Position numbers and translations under genes: made by a program. DNA of 21,764 nucleotides from a virus, in the IMG/VR virus record IMGVR_UViG_3300037088_000116, positions 1 to 21,764 of that record, one strand, 5' to 3'. Every line of letters begins with the position of its first letter. The first letter of the stretch is position 1. The notes under the pieces are model-generated. The model ran no database searches. It was not told where the DNA came from and saw nothing but the letters and a program-made list of their open reading frames with translations. Below are positions 1 through 4,547 of this stretch, piece after piece.

Positions 1-156
1 CAGGAATAAAACATCATCCTGCAGTTTCATGTCCTGCACTTCCTTCTGGATAGCCTCATACCGTGGTTTTAACTGCTCACGTATTGAGCTGATTTGACTC
101 TGTAACTCTGTCAACCGTACAAGGTCGGCAGGATCAATCTTGGCTATGTCATTCAT
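1..156 (-). CDS. Hypothetical coiled protein, C-terminus cut by window edge
   Basis: An open frame starts at ATG 156-154 and runs off the left edge (52 codons visible). It is preceded by an AAGGGG ribosome site (from TAAGGGGTCAGTGT). The visible part is rich in Leu, Gln, Glu and Arg with heptad-like spacing (residues about 14-45), suggesting a helix or coiled coil. The start overlaps the end of the upstream gene by 8 bases (ATGAATGA), which points to translational coupling in a leftward operon. I do not recognise the family. It could be a small early or replication-associated phage protein, but only its position supports that. Confidence 0.6.
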   Translation of the reverse strand, partial: MNDIAKIDPADLVRLTELQSQISSIREQLKPRYEAIQKEVQDMKLQDDVLFL

Positions 157-457
157 ACACTGACCCCTTAATCTTCTTCTGCCACATTTCTTCAATATCG
201 CAAATAAATTCGACAAGCTCATCGTAGTCCCTTATGGAACCAAAGTCATTAACATAGAAGATTATGGACACATCATCCTTGTCGTGTATGGCTCTCACTG
301 TATCATCCTGAGTAAGAACATCCCACTTGATCTTGCCCTGCCCATTGAGAGCTTCAGCCACATCCTCAAAATCCGAAATACTAAAGTTCATTTCATCCGC
401 TTCCTCAAACTTCTCATCAACCAATTCCTCTACAATTGCTCCAAATTCTTCATTCAT
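149..457 (-). CDS. Hypothetical acidic protein (102 aa)
   Basis: A 102-residue frame with a strong ribosome site (GGGAGGAG, 7-8 bases before the ATG). That site lies inside the last codons of the upstream gene, whose stop ends only 2 bases away, so the two are probably co-translated. The protein is strongly acidic, with many Asp/Glu (for example EELVDEKFEEADE near residue 10) and few basic residues until a short WQKKIKG stretch near the C-terminus. It has no membrane segment or cysteine motif. No family is recognised. Small acidic early phage proteins sometimes act as inhibitors or DNA mimics, but that is only an analogy. Position between a DNA-binding-like gene and a coiled protein suggests an early-operon member. 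Confidence 0.75.
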   Translation of the reverse strand: MNEEFGAIVEELVDEKFEEADEMNFSISDFEDVAEALNGQGKIKWDVLTQDDTVRAIHDKDDVSIIFYVNDFGSIRDYDELVEFICDIEEMWQKKIKGSVYE

Positions 458-459
458 AA

Positions 460-702
460 TTAACTCCTCCCATTTTGATATAGTTTTATTTGTTTTTTCA
501 ACAGGATATATATCCTGCTCCTGATAGCAAACGGTGTACGGCCATGTTTTACATATGTATCTCGAATAAAATCTTGGAATCTGTTAGCAAGTAAATCATC
601 CTCAAACTCAGTCCATGGATGATGATGACGTGATGTATCATTTGCCTTTGGCAAGCCACACACTGAGCATACCCTTGAACCACATGTACATTGATCACTC
701 AT
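460..702 (-). CDS. Small zinc-motif plus Myb/SANT-like DNA-binding protein (80 aa)
   Basis: The N-terminus holds four cysteines at residues 5, 7, 12 and 15 (CxC-x4-CxxC), a likely zinc knuckle. Three histidines follow at 26-28. Residues 30-68 fit the Myb/SANT-like helix-turn-helix pattern: W30-T-E-F-E-D-D-L-L at the first helix and GRTPFAIRSRI (54-64) at the recognition helix. That pattern is common in phage HTH proteins that bind DNA. The ribosome site is AAGGGGG. The ATGA junction at 699-702 overlaps the stop of the upstream 41-aa gene, and the downstream start lies 3 bases after the stop. It is a candidate regulator or DNA-binding early protein; its target is unknown. Confidence 0.75.
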   Translation of the reverse strand: MSDQCTCGSRVCSVCGLPKANDTSRHHHPWTEFEDDLLANRFQDFIRDTYVKHGRTPFAIRSRIYILLKKQIKLYQNGRS

Positions 703-824
703 AGTTGACCCCCTTTCAAATCCTTGAATAGTTTGTTAGCAAAGTAACTGACAATTGTTATAACACCTATGCATGAGAAGAACACTATGCATCCAAACCA
801 GTAAACATTAATAACAACGTCCAT
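699..824 (-). CDS. Small single-pass membrane protein (41 aa)
   Basis: The frame starts at ATG 824-822, preceded by GAAGGGAG at good spacing, and ends at TGA 701-699, which overlaps the next ATG (ATGA). The 41-residue product is hydrophobic from about residue 3 to 29 (WFGCIVFFSCIGVITIVSYF inside) and ends in a basic/polar tail (NKLFKDLKGGQL). It has two Cys in the membrane segment. It is the first gene after the promoter at 926-954, with a 5' leader of roughly 95 bases. No family is recognised; size and topology fit a small inner-membrane early phage protein. Confidence 0.65.
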   Translation of the reverse strand: MDVVINVYWFGCIVFFSCIGVITIVSYFANKLFKDLKGGQL

Positions 825-925
825 TGTCTTGACTCCCTTCTCCAGTGCTTGACTGGCAATAATGAAATGAAACTAATTGACTGTGTTACCTGAACTTAAC
901 TATTTAATATCTATCATCAAAAAAG

Positions 926-967
926 AGTATATACCCTTTTAAATAAAAAAGCAAGGTTTATTTTAAA
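926..967 (-). promoter_or_regulatory. Leftward sigma70-type promoter A with AT-rich upstream element
   Basis: Read on the minus strand: -35 TTGCTT (954-949), a 17-bp spacer, and -10 TATACT (931-926), with AT-rich TTTAAAATAAA just upstream of the -35. The 23-bp stretch 945-967 is repeated with one mismatch at 2098-2120 in promoter B, and the 11 bases around the -10 (924-934) are identical in both. Transcription would start near 919 and run into the 41-aa gene. The shared architecture and correct position before an operon make this a strong call. No experimental start is available. Confidence 0.75.
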
Positions 968-980
968 GTATATTCCTAAG

Positions 981-998
981 TAATATCGCGGACTTAGG
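981..998 (-). repeat. Iteron copy 1 (CCTAAGT-N4-GATATTA)
   Basis: On the minus strand this reads CCTAAGT CCGC GATATTA. Both 7-base half sites match the consensus exactly and only the 4-base spacer differs from copy 3. A plus-strand CCTAAGT at 975-981 pairs with its ACTTAGG (992-998), giving a local 7-bp dyad. Confidence 0.7.
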
Positions 999-1030
999 TC
1001 GTTTATAGGGGTATAGTATAAAAGGGTAGG

Positions 1031-1048
1031 TCTAAGTAGCTAATATTA
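1031..1048 (+). repeat. Iteron copy 2
   Basis: Reads TCTAAGT AGCT AATATTA: one mismatch in each half site relative to the consensus CCTAAGT-N4-GATATTA. Identity with copy 3 continues for 5 more bases (TTAAG region), so the direct repeat 1031-1053 / 1125-1147 is 23 bp with two mismatches. Confidence 0.7.
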
Positions 1049-1086
1049 TTAAGTTTATTTTAACAAAAGAGCATCACGTCTTTTTT

Positions 1087-1179
1087 CTGTGAATTTATAC
1101 ACGCTCGGATAGGGGTAACTATTGCCTAAGTAGCTGATATTATTAAGCGAAAGTCATTGTTGTATAAACGCACGCACAA
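1087..1179 (+). repeat. Left arm of a roughly 93-bp imperfect inverted repeat
   Basis: The block is the imperfect reverse complement of 1361-1454. The outer 17 bp (1087-1103 versus 1438-1454) match perfectly. The inner 19 bp (1161-1179 versus 1361-1379) match with one mismatch. In the middle, TAACTAT and the iteron half sites also align, with only about one base of length difference overall. The two arms are separated by 181 bp that carry the C8 and T13 tracts. Confidence 0.7.
1125..1142 (+). repeat. Iteron copy 3 (consensus copy)
   Basis: Reads CCTAAGT AGCT GATATTA, the form closest to the consensus. It lies inside the left inverted-repeat arm, opposite copy 4 in the right arm. Confidence 0.7.
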
Positions 1180-1360
1180 TTTGACTTTCGGAAAATAACC
1201 GACCCCCCCCTAGATTCTTAGACCCCCTAAAAAGTTTAATGTGACAATTTATATAACACTATATAAACCTTATTGTTATACCTTTTTATAGGTCTGGGGA
1301 GGATTTCTTTTTTTTTTTTTCTTCTTTCTATTTCCTAAGTAAATAAGAATTAAAATCTTG

Positions 1361-1454
1361 TTGTGCGTGCATTTATACACTATCGTATATATAATAGTAA
1401 TATCGTATAGTTAGGTCGATAGTTAGGGGTATAAATCCGTGTATAAATTCACAG
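1361..1454 (-). repeat. Right arm of the roughly 93-bp imperfect inverted repeat
   Basis: Partner of 1087-1179. It also shares a direct-repeat relation with the stretch 980-1016: GTAATATCG, TTAGGTCG and AGGGGTATA occur in the same order and nearly the same spacing at 1397-1433. The region therefore seems to have grown by several duplications and inversions of one module. Confidence 0.7.
1398..1415 (-). repeat. Iteron copy 4
   Basis: On the minus strand this reads CCTAACT ATAC GATATTA: one mismatch in the first half site, none in the second. It is in the opposite orientation to copies 2 and 3, so the four copies are ordered minus, plus, plus, minus. Confidence 0.65.
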
Positions 1455-1499
1455 GGATGAGAAGGTAAAAAAGAGGTAAAGTAAAAGCGGATATAGAGT

Positions 1500-1539
1500 A
1501 AAAAAAAAGGGTAATGAGATTAATTTCTCATTACCCTTT
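1500..1539 (-). terminator. Rho-independent terminator after the 1557-1985 gene
   Basis: Perfect 14-bp inverted arms (1506-1519 and 1526-1539) enclose a 6-base loop. On the minus strand the hairpin runs directly into nine T (A1500-A1508 on plus). It begins 17 bases after the stop codon of the leftward gene. This is a textbook intrinsic terminator and isolates that gene from the repeat region. Confidence 0.92.
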
Positions 1540-1556
1540 AAGTCAACTACAAGAAA

Positions 1557-1985
1557 TTATTCAGTTTTCGGTGCTTCTGTGGTCGTATTTGCTTTCAATG
1601 CTTTGGCCTCTGCATCACGTTTGGCCTTTTTGGCTTTGGTCACGCTGGATGATCTGATGATCACCTGATATTCATCAGTAACATTGAAGCTGATGGAATC
1701 CTGACCACTCGTAACATCATTTGCATCTGATCTACTATTTGCAAAGAGCTTGCTGATAGTCTCTGCATTTGCTTCAAGAGTGGGCAGAAAATTGGCCACC
1801 AGCAAAACATATTCCGCACTCTTGACTTTAGGTTCTTTGTCTTCAGTTAACTTGATACCCTTTGCTTTGGCATCCTTCTTGACCGCTTTGACTTGAGCAT
1901 TCAATGACTTTGCACTTGCTAACATAATGTTTATTTCGTCCATCGTCATTGCTTTGTCGCCCACCATAATCGTAACTTGATCCAT
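1557..1985 (-). CDS. Hypothetical Lys/Ala-rich protein in its own transcription unit (142 aa)
   Basis: A 142-residue frame with a strong AAAGGGG ribosome site 8 bases before the ATG, its own promoter (2079-2107) and a strong terminator (1500-1539). The N-terminal half is helical-looking with a Lys-rich stretch (residues about 30-52). The middle (about 57-85) is hydrophobic/helical (AEYVLLVANFLP). A beta-like segment (SFNVTDEYQVIIRSSS) precedes a basic, Ala/Lys-rich C-terminal tail (about 116-142). No cysteines, membrane segment or known motif is seen. I do not recognise the family. The dedicated signals suggest high or separately timed expression; the basic tail allows but does not prove nucleic-acid binding. 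Confidence 0.8.
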   Translation of the reverse strand: MDQVTIMVGDKAMTMDEINIMLASAKSLNAQVKAVKKDAKAKGIKLTEDKEPKVKSAEYVLLVANFLPTLEANAETISKLFANSRSDANDVTSGQDSISFNVTDEYQVIIRSSSVTKAKKAKRDAEAKALKANTTTEAPKTE

Positions 1986-2078
1986 TGTAATACCCCTTTC
2001 AATAATATAATGTGTGGCTTACCCCGTGTCATTTGCTTTATTGCAGGTCAGGTAAGTAACCTTTCTTGATTTAAGTAG

Positions 2079-2120
2079 AGTATATACTAAGGGTAGAAAA
2101 AAAGCAAGCTTTATTTTAAA
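2079..2120 (-). promoter_or_regulatory. Leftward sigma70-type promoter B with AT-rich upstream element
   Basis: On the minus strand: -35 TTGCTT (2107-2102), a 17-bp spacer, -10 TATACT (2084-2079). The upstream 2098-2120 stretch is a 23-bp near-copy (one mismatch) of the one in promoter A, and the -10 neighbourhood is identical. Transcription starting near 2072 would give a leader of about 85 bases before the ATG at 1985. Confidence 0.75.
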
Positions 2121-2129
2121 TTATTATAT

Positions 2130-2201
2130 CGTCTAGATGCCTATGCCTAGAGGGTTTTAAACGGTAGACGTTTTACTTTTGATGATGAGGCCGTATCATC
2201 A
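2130..2201. promoter_or_regulatory. Dyad elements between divergent promoters (candidate operators)
   Basis: CGTCTA (2130-2135) pairs with TAGACG (2165-2170), and TGATGAT (2180-2186) pairs with ATCATCA (2195-2201) across an 8-base loop. They lie between the leftward promoter B and the rightward promoter at 2325-2354. No T-run follows, so they are not intrinsic terminators. They may be regulator-binding sites. The rest of the 390-bp intergenic stretch (1986-2374) holds no gene that I can see; 2219-2244 is made of three C-runs of 5-6. Confidence 0.3.
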
Positions 2202-2324
2202 TGATGCTAAGGGGTACACCCCCTACCACGCCCCCCTACCCCCCTCACAACGGACAAACCCTCCTCTTCACGTGGCAACAATTTTTAAATCTAAATATAT
2301 TTATTCCCACCCCTACCTTTTTCC

Positions 2325-2354
2325 TTGACAAAAACACGTAGTGTAAGTTATACT
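2325..2354 (+). promoter_or_regulatory. Rightward sigma70-type promoter for the structural gene block
   Basis: A perfect -35 TTGACA (2325-2330), an 18-bp spacer and -10 TATACT (2349-2354), with A/T-rich sequence further upstream (2281-2305). Transcription would start near 2361, leaving only about 14 leader bases containing AAGGA (2362-2366) before the ATG at 2375. It is the only strong rightward promoter I see; no terminator interrupts the genes downstream, so it may serve the whole rightward block. Confidence 0.8.
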
Positions 2355-2374
2355 CTCTTATAAGGAATTACTAT

Positions 2375-2677
2375 ATGGCAGATAGAAGTGTACTACGACA
2401 AGCAGCTGGTGAAGTATATGGCGCTTATGGAACTACTCTCAATAAGGTGAAAGAACTTTTAACATTCGACAACATAAATGATGTAGATGTTTTACATTTA
2501 TTTAATGAAACCAACAGGAATACAGGTAAACGGCCAGATACAGTGAGTGATGAGAAGAAAGCCATTTACAAGAAGCACGGAGAGAATCGTATCTTCGAAG
2601 AAGTGGATCCCACTCACGATAGTTATGTTAATGAAAAGGGACAACGAGTTACATTTCAAGTGCCAAAGGACGAATAA
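2375..2677 (+). CDS. Hypothetical protein, first gene of rightward operon (100 aa)
   Basis: The frame begins 21 bases after the -10 of the rightward promoter, with AAGGA at 2362-2366. The 100-residue product is hydrophilic and charged, with mixed acidic/basic content, no Cys, no membrane segment and a C-terminal stretch (YVNEKGQRVTFQVPKDE) that looks like a beta hairpin. I do not recognise the family. As the first rightward gene it may be a small regulatory or structural accessory protein. Confidence 0.75.
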   Translation: MADRSVLRQAAGEVYGAYGTTLNKVKELLTFDNINDVDVLHLFNETNRNTGKRPDTVSDEKKAIYKKHGENRIFEEVDPTHDSYVNEKGQRVTFQVPKDE

Positions 2678-2679
2678 CA

Positions 2680-2832
2680 ATGACGAATCTATATTACTTC
2701 TTAGGTGGAGTGGGAATAGCCAGCATTATCTGGTTCTTCATTCTGTTGAACAACTCATCGGAAATTAGAAAAGATTTGAATGATGAGATAGATAAACTGA
2801 AAAGAAAATTGCCGAAAACAAACTTTAGCTAA
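2680..2832 (+). CDS. Small single-pass membrane protein (50 aa)
   Basis: ATG at 2680 follows AAAGGA (2665-2670) at 9 bases, and starts 2 bases after the previous stop. Residues 4-23 are hydrophobic (LYYFLGGVGIASIIWFFILL), followed by a charged, amphipathic helix-like tail rich in Lys, Asp and Glu (residues 28-45). The topology is one N-terminal membrane anchor with a cytoplasmic coil. The stop overlaps the TAATG at 2832. Function unknown; a lysis-accessory or membrane-anchoring role is possible but unsupported. Confidence 0.6.
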   Translation: MTNLYYFLGGVGIASIIWFFILLNNSSEIRKDLNDEIDKLKRKLPKTNFS

Positions 2833-2864
2833 TGTTAAAGAAAGTCAATAATAGGTGGGCACTC

Positions 2865-3005
2865 ATGAGTAAGGGTAGTCCCAATAAGGTTTTGAAATGG
2901 TTTGGTAAGAACAAGCCAAGTTCCAATGCGGTGAACCACAGGGAGAAACAAGTAGATTACTTTAAACAAACTAAATTGAGGAAAATCAAGAAGGAGAAAT
3001 TATGA
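2865..3005 (+). CDS. Small basic hypothetical protein (46 aa)
   Basis: The frame is open from ATG 2832 (TAATG overlap, 57 aa) and from ATG 2865 (46 aa). I chose 2865 because AGGTGGG sits at Shine-Dalgarno distance, while nothing purine-rich precedes 2832. The product is highly basic (about 14 Lys/Arg in 46) with no hydrophobic segment. It ends in TGA at 3003-3005, overlapping the next ATG (ATGA), and its last codons AAG AAG GAG supply the next gene's ribosome site. Function unknown. Confidence 0.5.
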   Translation: MSKGSPNKVLKWFGKNKPSSNAVNHREKQVDYFKQTKLRKIKKEKL

Positions 3006-3202
3006 ACTCATTGATTCAGCTTTTGATTTATGTTATTATCTTTGGTATTATCGGCTATGGACTGTGGTGGGTGTGTGCTAAGTTCGCATTACCTCAACCA
3101 GTAATGTGGATAGTCGGTGCCATCCTCCTGATCTTCCTCCTTGTTTTCTTAGGCGGACAACTTGGTGTTGGCAATAATTTCCACTTTGGAAGTTTAAAAT
3201 AG
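3002..3202 (+). CDS. Two-TM small membrane protein (66 aa), holin-like topology
   Basis: Two hydrophobic helices (residues about 4-27 and 34-54) are joined by a short ALPQPV turn, with a polar C-terminus (GNNFHFGSLK). The pattern resembles the widespread small two-TM families often called small phage membrane proteins or holin-like proteins. The ribosome site AAGGAG lies 7 bases before the ATG. Another, better candidate holin is encoded at 9043-9480 beside the endolysin, so this one could be an accessory membrane protein rather than the main holin. Confidence 0.65.
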   Translation: MNSLIQLLIYVIIFGIIGYGLWWVCAKFALPQPVMWIVGAILLIFLLVFLGGQLGVGNNFHFGSLK

Positions 3203-3214
3203 GTAGGTGATATT

Positions 3215-3394
3215 ATGGCATTAGTAATTAGGTGTGCGGTTTGTGGGAACTTCGTTGAAGTAGCAAGTATATCCAATGATGCGGAGAGTGTCATCAGGGT
3301 ATATCCATGCAAGTGCCAGTATGATGAGGGTGTTAAAGAGGGTACTTCCATTGAAGTTCGCAATGAAGGCAAGTCTCTTGGTATCGGGGGTTAA
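3215..3394 (+). CDS. Mini zinc-ribbon-like protein (59 aa)
   Basis: ATG 3215 follows AGGTAGGTGA. The product has a CxxC pair at residues 7-10 (CAVC) and a CxC pair at 32-34 (CKC), spaced as in a small zinc ribbon, with a Gly-rich end (GIGG). It is followed 2 bases later by another CxxC protein. Function unknown; small zinc ribbons often bind nucleic acid or act as protein adaptors. Confidence 0.6.
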   Translation: MALVIRCAVCGNFVEVASISNDAESVIRVYPCKCQYDEGVKEGTSIEVRNEGKSLGIGG

Positions 3395-3396
3395 TC

Positions 3397-3600
3397 ATGG
3401 CTCAACGAATATGTTGTAGTTGTGGGAAAGAACTTACCATCACAGCCCAGTATGCAGATGCATCCAATACAGTAGTTGCTAAGTATTGTCCTATGTGTAT
3501 TGTAGCAGCTTATAATATTGGTTATATAGATGGTGCTGCAACAGCTACACCTAAAACAGATGCTGATGTTATTATGACAGGGCGTATTGATCTTGGATGA
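3397..3600 (+). CDS. Mini zinc-ribbon-like protein (67 aa)
   Basis: CxxC pairs at residues 6-9 (CCSC has an extra Cys at 7) and 31-34 (CPMC) form a C4 zinc-ribbon pattern near the N-terminus. The C-terminal half is Ala/Thr/Asp-rich. GGGGG (3386-3390) may serve as ribosome site. The gene overlaps the start of the following zinc-motif gene by 14 bases. Function unknown; second of three consecutive C4 proteins. Confidence 0.65.
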   Translation: MAQRICCSCGKELTITAQYADASNTVVAKYCPMCIVAAYNIGYIDGAATATPKTDADVIMTGRIDLG

Positions 3601-3787
3601 GACCATAATTTGCTGTCCTGAATGTTGGAAAAAGGATGGGAAGTTTCCCCTATATGGGGAGATTCCTGTTGGCAACTCACAGATATGCTACTGTGAGAAG
3701 TGTCACAAGGTTTATTCGGTCAGGTTCGATTTTGAGAAGAAGGTCAGCTTAAAATATACAGGACAACTGGAGACTTGGTTCTATTAA
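3587..3787 (+). CDS. Mini zinc-ribbon-like protein, TTG start (66 aa)
   Basis: CxxC pairs at residues 10-13 (CPEC) and 36-39 (CEKC, preceded by C34) give a clear C4 zinc ribbon, followed by a beta-rich C-terminus. No ATG lies upstream of the first Cys pair in frame. TTG at 3587 with AGGGCG just before it is the best start; TTG at 3593 is an alternative. The stop overlaps the next ATG (TAATG at 3785-3789). Third of three adjacent C4 genes; function unknown. Confidence 0.6.
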   Translation: MILDETIICCPECWKKDGKFPLYGEIPVGNSQICYCEKCHKVYSVRFDFEKKVSLKYTGQLETWFY

Positions 3788-4305
3788 TGGAGACACTAGC
3801 ACTAAGTTTAACAGACCAATATAATAAGGATAGGGCGATTCTATCGCAACCTATATCCTCTTTGGCGAAACTGGCAGGGTTGAAAGTTGAGGATGTGTAC
3901 GATAGACTTATTCCAGAACTTGCCAAGAAAGACTTGGGGGAGGTTATTAAGTTTGCTGATGTTGGCTTGCGGTATGCCAGTATTGTTGATAGGAATAGGT
4001 TGCGAGAAGAATGTGGTGAGAAGTTTATCACCGCCATGCATATGATTATCGGTACTGTTAAGAGTGGTCTTGACAGCAAGGAGAATTGGATAAAGCGAAA
4101 GGCCATGGGGATGCATGGTGCTTTGATTGATGAGCAGGCAGAGAAGCAACGATTTGTCGAAGTTCTTATGACAGAGAGGAAGATTGAGATGTTGAGGGAG
4201 TCTCGTAAGAATCTTGACAAACTTGAAGAAGAAATAATTGATATAGAGCAAGTGTTTCCCAAACAGAAGGAAGTAACTTGCAGGGAGGTGGTGGTATGGA
4301 AGTAG
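3787..4305 (+). CDS. Candidate terminase small subunit (172 aa)
   Basis: I chose ATG 3787 (TAATG overlap) over the in-frame TTG at 3775. Residues about 16-40 (ILSQPISSLAKLAGL, then a second helix) could form a helix-turn-helix. The middle is helical, and residues about 118-155 form a strongly charged coiled coil. Size, an N-terminal HTH-like part, a central helical oligomerisation-like part and a place two genes before TerL fit a small terminase, which recognises phage DNA. I see no diagnostic motif, so this is inference from position and shape. Confidence 0.5.
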   Translation: METLALSLTDQYNKDRAILSQPISSLAKLAGLKVEDVYDRLIPELAKKDLGEVIKFADVGLRYASIVDRNRLREECGEKFITAMHMIIGTVKSGLDSKENWIKRKAMGMHGALIDEQAEKQRFVEVLMTERKIEMLRESRKNLDKLEEEIIDIEQVFPKQKEVTCREVVVWK

Positions 4306-4547
4306 TAAGTTATAGGCCAAGTGCGGGTGATTGTCCAAGTAATGGAATGTTTGGATTGCTGTGTATAGCAGACGGTACAAACGCTGCTACGATTACTGTT
4401 AGAAATTCAAAGGGTGTAACTCTCATGACTATTGTAACCAAGCAACCTTTGTCTTTGTTCGGCCCAATTAGGGGCGGTGATACTCAATATTCATTTACAG
4501 CATCAGGAACTGGTGGAAGTGTTCTATTCTTTGAGGCAATAATTTAG
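4296..4547 (+). CDS. Hypothetical beta-rich protein (83 aa)
   Basis: The ATG at 4296 follows a strong GGGAGG (4283-4288) at 7 bases. An upstream TTG at 4278 would include the ribosome site in the gene and is rejected. The 83-residue protein is Gly/Thr/Ser-rich with alternating hydrophobic residues (TITVRNSKGVTLMTIVTK), suggesting a small beta sandwich. It overlaps the previous gene by 10 bases and its TAG stop overlaps the GTG start of TerL. The fold type fits a small virion or decoration protein, but I cannot assign it. Confidence 0.65.
   Translation: MEVVSYRPSAGDCPSNGMFGLLCIADGTNAATITVRNSKGVTLMTIVTKQPLSLFGPIRGGDTQYSFTASGTGGSVLFFEAII

Larger units (their letters stand above)
955..1499. other. 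Repeat-rich non-coding region; candidate replication origin or regulatory centre
   Basis: No credible gene is seen on either strand between the leftward promoter A and the terminator at 1500-1539. The stretch is AT-rich. It contains four copies of an 18-bp bipartite motif, a pair of roughly 93-bp inverted blocks, four TTTATACA(C) sites close to the DnaA-box consensus TTATNCACA, an 8-C run (1203-1210), a 13-T run (1308-1320) in a pyrimidine tract, and local dyads such as 1148-1156/1182-1190 and 1252-1258/1274-1280. This combination (iterons, AT-richness, DnaA-like boxes) is typical of replication origins. An operator array or packaging signal cannot be excluded. Confidence 0.5.

Noticed and set aside
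981-1454. CRISPR array
   Set aside because: The repeats are only 18-23 bp, lie in both orientations and have irregular spacing, so they are not a CRISPR array.
825-1499. tRNA or other structured RNA gene
   Set aside because: I looked for cloverleaf arms with a TTC loop and CCA end in the non-coding stretch and found none; the dyads are better explained as protein-binding sites.
2832-2864. Upstream ATG (2832) for the small basic protein
   Set aside because: It overlaps the previous stop but lacks any ribosome site, while ATG 2865 has AGGTGGG at good distance. The longer form remains possible by coupling.
3744-4380. Two long minus-strand frames (172 and 179 codons)
   Set aside because: Both are antisense to the terminase-small-like gene and its neighbours; no ribosome site, biased composition.
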